NCBI GenBank assembly: GCA_049646625.1
Contig: JBARWE010000051.1
Location: forward strand, 1 to 36,840
DNA length: 36,840 nt
Origin: PRO6 sp049646625
GTDB lineage: Bacteria > Pseudomonadota > Alphaproteobacteria > Rhizobiales > Xanthobacteraceae
Reading direction: 5' to 3'
Shown here: positions 15,827 to 23,633 of the stretch, piece after piece
Layout: each line of letters begins with the position of its first letter
Numbering within the stretch: the first letter of the stretch is position 1
Notes under the pieces: generated by a model
What the model was told of the DNA's origin: nothing
Seen by the model: only the letters and a program-made list of their open reading frames with translations
The model's database searches: none
Translations under genes and position numbers: made by a program

Positions 15827-16546
15827 ATGCACACCACCACCAACGGGCCACAGCGGCCTACAGGCGCGATTTCCGCGCGTCCCGCTACCAGACAGCGGAA
15901 GAACAAAACGCGAATCAGTGAGCCTCTACAGGTCAACAAAGCCGAAACGGGAATCCCCGTCACGGACTTCTTCAAGACCTGGCCCCGCAAGGACCGCGAG
16001 GCGCTGATCGAGGTGTTGATCGACACGCTCGATGCCGATGCCGGCGATCCCGACGATGAACCAAGCCTGGGCTTTGTCGAGAATCATCCGACGCCACCGT
16101 TCGATAGTGATCATTGGTGGCCGTTCAAGACCAGCGACGGCCGCCAGGATATCGATCAAGGCAAAGGCGACGACCGGGAGGACGAGCACGACGGGCGCGA
16201 GCCTCCGGAGGACGACGAGCCATCCATTGGATACGACGAGGGTGAACTCAACGAGGGAGACGATGAGCCGGACCTCGGATTCCTCGAATGCTTCACGGGG
16301 TCGGGACGAAGTGGAAACGCGGGCGGCTGCGCCGCAGACCGCGAGGAAGATGGCAGCTACGTCACCGAGGCCACACGGCAGCGCTACAAGCCGTTCGATC
16401 GCCATGTCTCGAACAACGACGGTAGGCACGTCGATGTTGCGCGGGGATATGGGGCCTATAGCCATATCCGAAACCTGAGCGACCGGCAGCGCAAGAAGGT
16501 TGCCCCGCAGATCGACCTCGACAGCACCGTGAGGGTCGGCCAATGA
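15827..16546 (+). CDS. acidic hypothetical protein with DEPxLGF repeats
   Basis: A 239-aa protein with a basic N-terminus, a helical segment (FFKTWPRKDREALIEVLIDTLDA) and a highly acidic central linker holding three copies of a short motif (DDEPSLGF, DDEPSIGY and DDEPDLGF) at about residues 76, 130 and 148. The C-terminal part is basic and aromatic (RQRYKPFDRHV... ARGYGAYSHIRNLSDRQRKK). Similar proteins with D-rich, EPSLG-type linkers are frequent, uncharacterised genes in Bradyrhizobium-type mobile elements. The plus-strand frame is chosen over a 205-aa antisense frame because its repeats and coupling to the next gene look genuine. The start has only a weak ribosome-binding site. Confidence 0.7.
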   Translation: MHTTTNGPQRPTGAISARPATRQRKNKTRISEPLQVNKAETGIPVTDFFKTWPRKDREALIEVLIDTLDADAGDPDDEPSLGFVENHPTPPFDSDHWWPFKTSDGRQDIDQGKGDDREDEHDGREPPEDDEPSIGYDEGELNEGDDEPDLGFLECFTGSGRSGNAGGCAADREEDGSYVTEATRQRYKPFDRHVSNNDGRHVDVARGYGAYSHIRNLSDRQRKKVAPQIDLDSTVRVGQ

Positions 16547-16767
16547 GCAGCGTCAAGGAAGCCGCCTTCAATGAAATGCACGAGCACCTGCTTAAGGTGC
16601 TGCGCGCCTCTCATGCGCTACAAATGGCAACGGCAGGCTATATGCACTGCGATATCGGAGACGACGCCGCACGCGGGGCCTTCCAAATGATTGCCGACGA
16701 GATCGAGGACGGCATCAACCTCGCAATGGCGACGTGGAAACAGGCCGATGACGAGGCGGCGGTATGA
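16543..16767 (+). CDS. small hypothetical protein
   Basis: A 74-aa helical, acidic protein with ATGA overlaps on both sides, so it is part of a three-gene unit with its neighbours. It has no recognisable family; its repeated Met and His residues (HALQMATAGYMHCDIGDD) are not a known metal motif. Confidence 0.6.
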   Translation: MSSVKEAAFNEMHEHLLKVLRASHALQMATAGYMHCDIGDDAARGAFQMIADEIEDGINLAMATWKQADDEAAV

Positions 16768-17135
16768 GGGTTCGGCCAATGAACAGGACCAGCCGCGAGA
16801 TTGGCGTCGACGCCATTCTGAACGACTGCATGGCCGGGACAATCCCGGTCAACACGGATGTTGAGGTCGCGATCGAGGCGCACCAAGTTGCCATCGAACG
16901 GTGGCGGAAGAACCGGGATGATAGCGACCAGTCTCTCGCATGGCTGACGCTTCGCGCGATCACGCTCGCCTCAACACCCACGATGGAGTCGGTACGCCGC
17001 CAGATTGACTATCTGACAGCTTTGCCGATGGACGCATGGGAATGCACTCACGTCGAGCGTGAATGCAGCGCCGCCGACTATCGCGAGCAAATGCTCGACT
17101 GCATTGCCCGCGACTTGGCGACGATGTTCGACTGA
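16764..17135 (+). CDS. hypothetical protein
   Basis: A 123-aa mainly helical protein, start overlapping the previous stop by 4 bases; a second in-frame ATG at 16779 is possible. The tail CTHVERECSAADYREQMLDCIARDL contains several cysteines, but their spacing is not a known zinc-binding pattern. It is the last plus-strand gene of the element. Confidence 0.6.
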   Translation: MRVRPMNRTSREIGVDAILNDCMAGTIPVNTDVEVAIEAHQVAIERWRKNRDDSDQSLAWLTLRAITLASTPTMESVRRQIDYLTALPMDAWECTHVERECSAADYREQMLDCIARDLATMFD

Positions 17136-17267
17136 TCCCGCCATTGGGATTCCGATAGCGGCCGGTGCGCTACGGCGCGCCGGCATCGCTTTTTCCGCTG
17201 TTAAGTCCTTGATTTTGAACGGCACGAAACGGTGCTGAGGTGGTGCGCGGCATCACCGCTGGACAAG

Positions 17268-17477
17268 CTACAACTTCGCGATCAGTGCGAGACCTACCGC
17301 CACCACGATGCCGATGATCCAGCGATGATGATCCTTGAAGTACAGCCAGTTCGCCTCAGCCCAGCGTGCAGTCCAATGCCGACGATAGTGGCCCATAAAG
17401 ACAGCGTAGGGATGCGGCTCAGGAGGAACGTAAGTGCCTCGCCACCACTTCTTGATCGCACTGCCTAACCGATTCAT
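17268..17477 (-). CDS. small membrane protein near the right end of the element
   Basis: A 69-aa protein with a basic, aromatic-rich N-terminal half (KKWWRGTYVPPEPHPYAVFMGHYRRHWTARWAEANW) and one C-terminal hydrophobic segment (WIIGIVVAVGLALIAKL). The HWTARWA-then-helix layout is familiar from small phage or element membrane proteins in Bradyrhizobium-like genomes. The start is ATG 17477; GTG 17486 is an in-frame alternative. It opposes the other genes and abuts the right attachment arm. Confidence 0.55.
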   Translation of the reverse strand: MNRLGSAIKKWWRGTYVPPEPHPYAVFMGHYRRHWTARWAEANWLYFKDHHRWIIGIVVAVGLALIAKL

Positions 17478-17506
17478 GCGGATCACGCTGGCTAGCTATG
17501 CGGAAA

Positions 17507-17526
17507 CGTTACCCGTATCGTTACCC
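17507..17526. promoter_or_regulatory. right attachment arm: two CGTTACCC sites
   Basis: The octamer CGTTACCC occurs at 17507-17514 and 17519-17526, 12 bases apart, 60-80 bases inside attR. The same octamer flanks attL at 3328 and 3338, with an inverted copy at 3301. This matches arm-type integrase sites on both arms of attP. The call is inferred from symmetry about the core. Confidence 0.55.
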
Positions 17527-17586
17527 TAAGAGATTTTCGGTGTTTTTTCGTGGCTGGGAAAAGGGTTATTTCTTCAATTATTTCAA

Positions 17587-17634
17587 TGGTGAGCGCGGAG
17601 GGACTCGAACCCTCGACCCCATGATTAAAAGTCA
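17587..17634. repeat. attR: 48-bp repeat within the intact tRNA-Lys
   Basis: Identical to 3149-3196. It begins at the encoded CCA end of the tRNA and extends past the anticodon. The tRNA 5' half (17635-17662) is host sequence; the 3' half was supplied by the incoming element, so the tRNA stays functional. Confidence 0.93.
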
Positions 17635-17662
17635 CGTGCTCTACCAGCTGAGCTACGCGCTC
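17587..17662 (-). tRNA. tRNA-Lys (UUU)
   Basis: On the minus strand the acceptor 5' arm GAGCGCG pairs with the 3' arm CGCGCTC. The D arm is AGCTCAGCTGGTAGAGC, the anticodon stem CGTGA/TCATG closes the 7-base loop CTTTTAA with anticodon TTT, and the T arm contains GGTTCGAGTCC. The CCA end is encoded at 17587-17589. It is the integration target of the element. Confidence 0.97.
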
Positions 17663-17821
17663 ACGTCGGGCGCTGTGTAGGAGGCTCGCCCGGACGGGTC
17701 AATACCATGATGCGCCGTCCACGGCGTCTTTCCGGCGCGGCACCGGCACATCGAGTGCGACGCCAGCGATACGACGCCGTGCGACCGCGCGCGTTTGCCT
17801 TTATCTCTTTGTTTGTCGCGA

Positions 17822-17911
17822 TGGCGGTGGGGCAGGGATTCGAACCCTGGAAGGGGTTGCCCCCTTGCTAGTTTTCAAGACTAGTGCCTTCAACCACTCG
17901 GCCAACCCACC
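17822..17911 (-). tRNA. tRNA-Ser (UGA)
   Basis: A type II tRNA on the minus strand with a long variable arm. It begins GGTGGGTTGGCCGAG; the anticodon stem CTAGT/ACTAG closes the loop CTTGAAA (anticodon TGA); the variable arm is built from GGGGGCAACCCC; the T arm is CAGGGTTCGAATCCCTG; CCA is encoded. The acceptor pair 7-66 appears mismatched (U-C); otherwise the cloverleaf is regular. Confidence 0.96.
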
Positions 17912-18368
17912 GTATTTCCACAACGAGCAAGGAACATGCTGAGCGACGCTCAATCGAGCACACGGACGACGCTCTAATATATTGTTTTTATTTTATTTTC
18001 TTAATTTTTGGCAATTGCCCGCAAGTTTCAGGGCCGCCGCCTTGGGCCATTCCGCCACCTTCCGACCGCCCCCTGCCCAGACATCATCGGCCTTGAGCGA
18101 GGCCAACCCTCCCTCAAGGTCGAGTGCGATCTAGCAGAGCATCCGCGGGGACGGAAGGGCGAAGCGGCGAGAAAGCTGATCGTCAATCACCAGGCCAGGA
18201 ACATCGCCGACTTGCCGAGTCGGATAAACCTTACTATAGCTGCCGCGCCAGAAGGCTCTGCACTTTGAGGGTGCCCCGCCGGGGTCCGCGCGATCATTCC
18301 CGGACCATGGGATATCGCCCTCAACGTAGCGCCGGCGAAACGTCTGAGGCCCCGTGCCCACCGGTTTC
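17912..18368. other. intergenic gap between two tRNA genes
   Basis: About 450 bases. The first part (about 17975-18010) is strongly A/T-rich with T and A runs and probably contains the tRNA-Ser promoter. The rest is GC-rich with no convincing frame, repeat or RNA fold. Confidence 0.4.
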
Positions 18369-18443
18369 GCTCCCTTCGTCTATCGGTTAGGACGCCACCC
18401 TTTCACGGTGGAGAGAGCGGTTCGATTCCGCTAGGGAGCGCCA
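18369..18443 (+). tRNA. tRNA-Glu (UUC)
   Basis: Plus-strand tRNA beginning GCTCCCTTCGTCTATCGG. The anticodon stem CCACC/GGTGG closes the loop CTTTCAC (anticodon TTC). The T arm is AGCGGTTCGATTCCGCT, the acceptor 3' arm is GGGAGC with discriminator G, and CCA is encoded. The 75-nt length is normal. Confidence 0.97.
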
Positions 18444-18472
18444 ATCTCCGCGCCGCTGGCGAATGGCGGCTT

Positions 18473-21175
18473 TCACCGTGTAGCCGGTAGCGTGAACTCT
18501 GTCCTGGCGATCTCGGCATTCATCGCATTGCCGTTGACCACGATGGTGGCGGCCAATGTATAGCGCCCCGGCGGCAGCCGATCGCCAAGCGCGATCGCAA
18601 AGCGCGCGCCTTCCCCGATCGGCTCCGCGCCGGCCAGCACCACCCGCGAGGCCGCGTCGGTCACGACATAACGGCATTCCGGCGCCGCGCGTTGTAGAAA
18701 CACGGCCGGCACAGATTCAAGTTTCGTCCGCACGATACGGAAGTTGCGCTCGTATCTTTCGATCGTCTCGATCTCGCCTGAGACCACGACCCGCCCGTCC
18801 CGCCATTCGGTGCGCGTGACGAATCCGCGGCGCGGAGTGGCGTAGACATCGAAGGAGCCGACCCCGAGCGGATAGGTGAGGTCGCGGAATGCCTCAAGTG
18901 TTGCGGCCGTATCGGTCCAACCTTTGAGCCGATAGGGGCCGTTGGTGATCAACAGGTGGCCGTGCTGGCGATAGAAGGCGCCGAGCGCCGTCCAGCGCGC
19001 ACGCGCCTCATCCACGTTCACCAGCCCCTGCAGTGCTTCGGGACGGAAGCCATCGCGCGCGAACTCCGTCGCCAGCGCCGCAAGCCTCGCAGTCAGCGCC
19101 CGGTCGCGGACGAGGTCCAGCCACGGCACATGGCGCCGCTCTGCCTCGCCTTGCGAAAATGCCGCCCAGCCGCGCTCAACCGCCTGCTCCATCAGGACGA
19201 TCAGATGCCAGGGCAGCGCGCTCCACGGCGGCGCCACCGCCGCATTCCATTCCGCATCGCCGGGCGCGAGCGTGAGATAGGTCTCGACGGTGATCACCTC
19301 GCGCACGAAATTGACGTCGCCGACACGCAGCGAGCGCGATGCCGTATCGCTGCCCGTCGCCCGCAGCGCGACAAGGTGGCGACGGAGCGGCGCAGTCGCG
19401 CGCGCAACCTCCGGGTCAAAGCGGTCGCCCTCCCCCTTCGTGCCCCAGCGGTAGGCGAAAACATAGGCGTAGGCGATATCGGCCACGCCGGTTTTGCTGC
19501 CGTCATGAAAGGCCGAAGCCATCACCTTCGAGGTCAGCTTGACCTCCGCCACAGCATCCTCGGCGCGAGGATAGCCGGCCAGCGCATCGGGGCGCAGCGC
19601 ATCCGGCGGCACCACCACCTGCCCGGTGACGGCGAGAGGTTCAGCGGCGCTGCGGCTTTCGGTGATCGGCTCGGCGGCAATCGACAGGCCGATAAAGGTG
19701 TAGAGCACCATCAGCACGGTCATCGGCGCCTGTGTCGCCAGCGCCACGCGGCGCGGCGCGAACACGGTCATGGCGCGCAGATGGGCGAGATAGACGGCGA
19801 GCAGATGGCCGGCGACGATGGCAGCGAGCGCCGCGTACCAGGCGAAGCGTGCGCCGGCGATGGCGATATCGACGCGATAGCCGGCCGTGCCGAACAGATC
19901 CCAACCATAGCCGAACGGATCCGACGCCAGCGGGATGATGTACTGGCCCTGCACCAGTAGAAACACCAGGTAATGAGCAACGTGGTAGCCGATGGCGATC
20001 GGGATCAGCGAGAGTGCGAACCTGCGTCCGACCTCCAGCGCGCCAGGCTCACCGCCGGCCAGCCGGCTCATGGCGGCGCAAATGCCAAGATAAGCGCCGA
20101 GGAACAACAGCCAGAACGCCACCAATCCGCCAGTCGCGATGGCCGGGCCGGCCATCGCCTCCGGCCCCGGCCAGAAGCCGCGCAGAAAACCGTCGACCGC
20201 CGCCCACTCGCCGGTGCCGCTCAAGCCGTCATAGAGCACCGTTGCCAGCATCAAGAGCACGAAGGCCATCATCGAGGGGGAGACCGGCCGTGCGTCGCGC
20301 AAGCCCGCCGCGAATGGCCGCAGCCACAGCCGGCCGCCCCGCACCTCGGTCGGGGCGAAACGGGCAAAGGCTGCGAAGAACACCGAAAACACTTCGCCTT
20401 GCCGGAGCCACGCATCGCGGCCAAACACAACCATGCCGGCGAAGGTTACGACGGAATAGGCGATCGTGAGGCCCGCAATATGGGCTGGGCTGGCGGCGTT
20501 CGGGTAGACTAATTCGAGCCAGGCAAAGCCGAGCAGCAGCAGGCATGCCGGCCAAACGCCGAGCGCGCGCGGATAAGCGACGTATCCCGGCGCGGCACCG
20601 CTTTGGCCGGTGAGCCGGCTGACGGCATCGAACACGGTGTGCCACGGGTTGACCAGCGCCCACAGGTCGCCGACGAAGGCCGCGACATAGGCCAACCCGA
20701 CCCACCATATGATCCATACCAGCGTCGGGGCGATGTTGCGGTAGGGGTTCTGGTCGCCGATCAGCCCGGCCACGATCGTAACCACGAACAGCGCCAGCAC
20801 CACCGCCTTGAGAGTGACGACGCAGACGGGGTGCGTCAGCAGGCGGCCGATCACCGTCGCGGACAGATCGAAGCGCCACCCGGTGCGCGGGGGCGGCGCC
20901 TGCCGCACGAACAGCCCGAGCAGCAGAAACGACAGCGCCACGACCGCGGCGGCACCATAAAGATAGAGCGATAACGGTAGCGGCAGTTCATAACGCTGGC
21001 CGAAGCCATGCGCCTCGGCCACGCCCGCCCCCGGCCCAGCCAGCAGCAGGACGGCCGCGGCAAGTGCGACAGCAAGAGCCGGTCCGCACCAAGATTGGCG
21101 GGGGCTGAATTGAACCTGCGTCGGGTCTCCCCTGCCGTCATGCCCGCGCTTGTCGCGGGCATCCACGTCTCGCAT
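18473..21175 (-). CDS. large polytopic membrane protein with soluble C-terminal domain, function unknown
   Basis: About 900 aa. A hydrophobic signal-like stretch ends in AEAHGFGQRYELPLPLSLYLYG, followed by roughly ten or more membrane segments to about residue 510. A soluble part of about 350 residues follows and ends in beta-rich segments (LPPGRYTLAATIVVNG), so it is probably periplasmic. The opening HGFG-x-RYELPLP-type motif recalls actinobacterial proteins that databases label 'fenitrothion hydrolase'. I recall this from memory only and do not take it as evidence of such activity. The open frame reaches 21310, but residues from there to 21175 read through a palindromic repeat and look non-coding; ATG 21175 is a compromise. 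It is third in a trio with the cupredoxin-like and secreted genes, downstream of liv genes. Confidence 0.78.
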   Translation of the reverse strand: MRDVDARDKRGHDGRGDPTQVQFSPRQSWCGPALAVALAAAVLLLAGPGAGVAEAHGFGQRYELPLPLSLYLYGAAAVVALSFLLLGLFVRQAPPPRTGWRFDLSATVIGRLLTHPVCVVTLKAVVLALFVVTIVAGLIGDQNPYRNIAPTLVWIIWWVGLAYVAAFVGDLWALVNPWHTVFDAVSRLTGQSGAAPGYVAYPRALGVWPACLLLLGFAWLELVYPNAASPAHIAGLTIAYSVVTFAGMVVFGRDAWLRQGEVFSVFFAAFARFAPTEVRGGRLWLRPFAAGLRDARPVSPSMMAFVLLMLATVLYDGLSGTGEWAAVDGFLRGFWPGPEAMAGPAIATGGLVAFWLLFLGAYLGICAAMSRLAGGEPGALEVGRRFALSLIPIAIGYHVAHYLVFLLVQGQYIIPLASDPFGYGWDLFGTAGYRVDIAIAGARFAWYAALAAIVAGHLLAVYLAHLRAMTVFAPRRVALATQAPMTVLMVLYTFIGLSIAAEPITESRSAAEPLAVTGQVVVPPDALRPDALAGYPRAEDAVAEVKLTSKVMASAFHDGSKTGVADIAYAYVFAYRWGTKGEGDRFDPEVARATAPLRRHLVALRATGSDTASRSLRVGDVNFVREVITVETYLTLAPGDAEWNAAVAPPWSALPWHLIVLMEQAVERGWAAFSQGEAERRHVPWLDLVRDRALTARLAALATEFARDGFRPEALQGLVNVDEARARWTALGAFYRQHGHLLITNGPYRLKGWTDTAATLEAFRDLTYPLGVGSFDVYATPRRGFVTRTEWRDGRVVVSGEIETIERYERNFRIVRTKLESVPAVFLQRAAPECRYVVTDAASRVVLAGAEPIGEGARFAIALGDRLPPGRYTLAATIVVNGNAMNAEIARTEFTLPATR

Positions 21176-21228
21176 GCGACTTATCCAGACGAAAGACATG
21201 GATGGCCGGGACAATGCCCGGCCATGAC
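21136..21228. repeat. two-hairpin intergenic repeat (REP/BIME-like), copy 1
   Basis: Two GC-rich inverted repeats, CATGCCCGCGCTTGTCGCGGGCAT-type at about 21139-21162 and GGCCGGGACAATGCCCGGCC at 21204-21223, are separated by about 40 bases. The reverse complement matches copy 2 at 33121-33240 in both hairpins. Repeats of this kind (reading GHDG / ARDKRGHD when translated) are abundant between genes in Bradyrhizobium and relatives. This copy overlaps the apparent start of the polytopic membrane protein. Confidence 0.8.
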
Positions 21229-21327
21229 AAGAAACAGATAGATTATCGAAGGTACCCCGCATGACCCTGTGACATCTACAATGCGCGGTAATATTTTCGA
21301 GCGCATCCATCGAGAAGCAAAATCGCT

Positions 21328-21711
21328 CTAGCGCGGCAGCACCTCGACACGCGCCAGCGGCGCGTGCCCGTGCGCATGTCCGCCCTTGGCATCCGCGCTA
21401 TGTTCCTCGACCGGAAAGCGCCCCGTGGCCCGCGCCTCGAACGCCATCTCAGTGACTTTGCCCGGCTCGACTTTCTTTTCGATATCGTAGCCATGCAGGT
21501 GCAGAATGATGGGCCGGTCGCTGGTCCAGCGCAACCGAACCGCATCGCCCTGCTTGACGCGGATCAGACGCATGGCCGCTGCCACCTTTCCTTTCGCGAT
21601 CGCAAGATCGAACGTCATCTCGCGCGCCTGCGCCATGGCAGCCGGCGGGCACGGCGCAACAATGAGGCCGGCGAGCGCAACAACGAGACCAATAATTTGC
21701 AGGCGGCGCAT
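21328..21711 (-). CDS. small secreted cupredoxin-like protein
   Basis: A 127-aa protein with a signal peptide (about 1-29, ending AMAQA) and a short beta-sandwich-like domain. The segments AMRLIRVKQGDAVRLRWTSD, IILHLHGYDIEKKVEPGKV and ATGRFPVEEHS match the cupredoxin-like fold used in EfeO-type and other periplasmic proteins. A His-rich run near the C-terminus (GGHAHGHAPLARVEVLPR) suggests metal contact. The classical blue-copper Cys ligand is absent. ATG 21711 is chosen because it follows a GGAGA box and starts the signal peptide; the longer frame overlaps the upstream gene. Second gene of the trio. Confidence 0.75.
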   Translation of the reverse strand: MRRLQIIGLVVALAGLIVAPCPPAAMAQAREMTFDLAIAKGKVAAAMRLIRVKQGDAVRLRWTSDRPIILHLHGYDIEKKVEPGKVTEMAFEARATGRFPVEEHSADAKGGHAHGHAPLARVEVLPR

Positions 21712-21722
21712 CGCAATCTCCC

Positions 21723-22853
21723 TTATCGGCGCGGTGTCTCTTCGACATCGGACACGCGGTTGAGCATCCAGGTCGAATCGTAAGGCGCCGGCAGCATCGC
21801 AAGATCGCCGACCGCGAACCACATCAGGCGCCCGAACGCATCGGTGAAGCCGCCGACCGGATTCCATGCCGCGACGGGCGCCCCGGCAAGGCCAAGCCGC
21901 AGCCAGCCGTTCCACGGAAAATCCTTGAGCTTGACGGTGCGGATGAACATCGGCGAACTCAACCCCTCCAGCGCGTCGAAGCCGACATTCTCGACCCCGG
22001 TGGAGAAGCCACGATTGAACGGTTCGTGCCGCTCGGTATAGCCGATCACCATGGCCCGGCAGCCGACGGTGAGATCGGCGACCAGATCGCGCGCCTGGTT
22101 GATCGTCGTCACCTCTGCCCGGTCGCCATCCTCCTCAAGGCGGGCCAGCCCGGCGTCGAGCCGCTCGCGCAAGTCGGGGGTGGCGCTCGCCGCGAGCAGC
22201 CGATAGGCGTGAAACCACCCGGTGCGGACCCAGCGCGGGCCGCTCCAGCCGTTCAGCGTCGCGGTCGCAGCAGCAATCAGGTCGCGGCTGCCAACCTGTT
22301 CCACCTCGATGTCCCACGGCCCGTCGCCAGCGCGCAGACGCGCGGGCACAAGCCGTTCGGCCCCCTCGCCGACTGTGCGCACGCGCGGCGCAGTGGGCAA
22401 CGCGGGCGCCTCACGCAGCCGCGCACGCACAGCCTCGGCGCGATCGGCATGGGCGAGATAGTCGCCGTGAAACGGCGTGACCGGATAGGGATGAAAGACG
22501 AACCCGGCCGCCTCGATCGCGCGGGCCGCGGCGGCAACCGTGGCGCAGGCGCCAGCAGCGTCGGCGGCCAGCGGGGATTTCGGATTAAGCCGGGCGACGA
22601 CAAAGCTGCCAAGCGAGGTCGCTGTCCCGAGCGCATCGCCGGCAGGCTGTGCCGCCGCGTTCGGCGCGTCACCGATATAGGCATGCAGCTTGCCGTCGCG
22701 CACCCGCGACACCGCCTCGGCCGGCGGGATCGTCGCGATCTCGATCTCGTGCGGATAATAGGATGGATAGACCGACTGCTCGTGGCCACCTCTCGCCACT
22801 GACAACGCCGGCACCACGGCTGCGAGGAGAACCAGTATACGGCGCCACGACAT
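21723..22853 (-). CDS. secreted protein of unknown function, first gene of the envelope trio
   Basis: A 376-aa protein with an N-terminal signal sequence (about 1-20) and then SVYPSYYPHEIEIATIPPAEAVSRV. The overall alpha/beta look is loosely that of periplasmic binding proteins such as the PhnD class, but I see no diagnostic motif. The C-terminal part is Trp/aromatic-rich (FPWNGWLRLGLAG, AFGRLMWFAVGDLAML). A GGAGGGG box precedes the ATG. It begins 58 bases after the livF stop and ends 11 bases before the cupredoxin-like gene, suggesting a common transcript with the importer. Confidence 0.7.
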   Translation of the reverse strand: MSWRRILVLLAAVVPALSVARGGHEQSVYPSYYPHEIEIATIPPAEAVSRVRDGKLHAYIGDAPNAAAQPAGDALGTATSLGSFVVARLNPKSPLAADAAGACATVAAAARAIEAAGFVFHPYPVTPFHGDYLAHADRAEAVRARLREAPALPTAPRVRTVGEGAERLVPARLRAGDGPWDIEVEQVGSRDLIAAATATLNGWSGPRWVRTGWFHAYRLLAASATPDLRERLDAGLARLEEDGDRAEVTTINQARDLVADLTVGCRAMVIGYTERHEPFNRGFSTGVENVGFDALEGLSSPMFIRTVKLKDFPWNGWLRLGLAGAPVAAWNPVGGFTDAFGRLMWFAVGDLAMLPAPYDSTWMLNRVSDVEETPRR

Positions 22854-22911
22854 CGCGCCCCTCCGCTAGCGCACAACTCGACCGCGTCGAACCATGCTCG
22901 CCGGCTACGCT

Positions 22912-23628
22912 CTACCCTCGCAGCGCCCGCACCACCTTCTCGTCGGCCAGCGCGTCCTTGGGTGCGCCCTCGAAGATAACCTCGCCACGGTCGATCGCAT
23001 AGAGGCGGTCGCCGATGCGCGTCGCCGCGGCGAGATGCGACTCCGCCATCAAGATCGATACGCCAAGTGCCTTGATCTTCATCACGGCCTCGGTGAAGCG
23101 GCTGACCACGACCGGCGCCAGCCCCTCGAACGCCTCGTCGATCAGCAGCAGCTTCGGCGACAGCATCATCGCGCGCGCGATCGCCACCATCTTGCGTTGC
23201 CCACCGGACAGGTGCAGGCCCTGGCGCTGCAGCAGGTTCTTCACCTCGGGAAACACGTCGAACGCCTGCTCCTCGGGCGAGCCGCTGCTACGGCCGGCTT
23301 TTCTGGCGACCTCCTCACCGAGCCAGCGGCCGACCATCAGGTTCTCGCCAACCGACAGTTCGGGAAACACGCCGCAGTCTTCCGGCGAGTAGCCGATGCC
23401 ACGCCGTGCCCGCTGGTCCGGGCGCAGCTTGTTGATGGTCTCGCCGCGAAACACGATCTCGCCGGACCGCACCGGCAGGAACCCCATGATGCTTTCGATC
23501 GTGGTGGTCTTGCCGGCGCCGTTGCGGCCGACCAGACAAACCACCTCCTGCTCGCCGACATGAAGCGACACCCCGCGCAGAATGTGGGCCGGACCGCGGT
23601 AGGTATCGATCCCTTTGACGTCGAGCAC
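22912..23628 (-). CDS. livF: branched-chain amino acid-type ABC transporter ATPase LivF
   Basis: A 238-aa ATP-hydrolysing subunit of a HAAT-class importer. Walker A is GRNGAGKT at 34-41, the signature is LSGGQRK, the Walker B run is KLLLIDEAFEGLAP and the switch histidine lies in LMAESH. The short length without the LivG extra region marks it as LivF. The start is GTG 23628, a few bases after the livG stop. Last of the four canonical liv genes. Confidence 0.93.
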   Translation of the reverse strand: MLDVKGIDTYRGPAHILRGVSLHVGEQEVVCLVGRNGAGKTTTIESIMGFLPVRSGEIVFRGETINKLRPDQRARRGIGYSPEDCGVFPELSVGENLMVGRWLGEEVARKAGRSSGSPEEQAFDVFPEVKNLLQRQGLHLSGGQRKMVAIARAMMLSPKLLLIDEAFEGLAPVVVSRFTEAVMKIKALGVSILMAESHLAAATRIGDRLYAIDRGEVIFEGAPKDALADEKVVRALRG

Positions 23629-23633
23629 GGCTG

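Larger units (their letters stand above)
3149..17634. mobile_element. 14.5-kb phage-derived integrative element in tRNA-Lys(UUU)
   Basis: The element is bounded by identical 48-bp direct repeats at 3149-3196 and 17587-17634, each equal to the 3' half of tRNA-Lys from the encoded CCA to just 5' of the anticodon loop. The first gene inside is a P4-type tyrosine integrase reading inward. The content is int, an accessory gene, an AlpA-like regulator, small overlapping genes, a RepA-like ATPase, terminase small and large subunits, several late-type unknowns, a tape-measure-like protein, an opposed membrane cassette and more small genes. No portal, major capsid, protease, tail sheath/tube, baseplate, holin or endolysin is recognisable. 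It could be a reduced prophage or a phage satellite that borrows capsids from a helper. The left copy is the truncated tRNA remnant; the right copy completes the working tRNA. Confidence 0.9.

Noticed and set aside
15549..16007. 152-aa plus-strand frame over the structured region
   Set aside because: It is Arg/Pro/Ser-rich, spans the hairpins and overlaps the better-supported gene at 15827.
17498..17680. 60-aa frame at the right end of the element
   Set aside because: It runs through the tRNA-Lys gene, which is certain; the frame is accidental.
18956..19960. 334-aa plus-strand frame inside the polytopic membrane gene
   Set aside because: An antisense shadow of a high-GC gene; it is rich in Arg, His and Gln with no domain.
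18473..21175. Labelling the membrane protein a fenitrothion hydrolase
   Set aside because: The resemblance is to an N-terminal motif remembered from database labels; no catalytic site is visible and the label itself may be unreliable.
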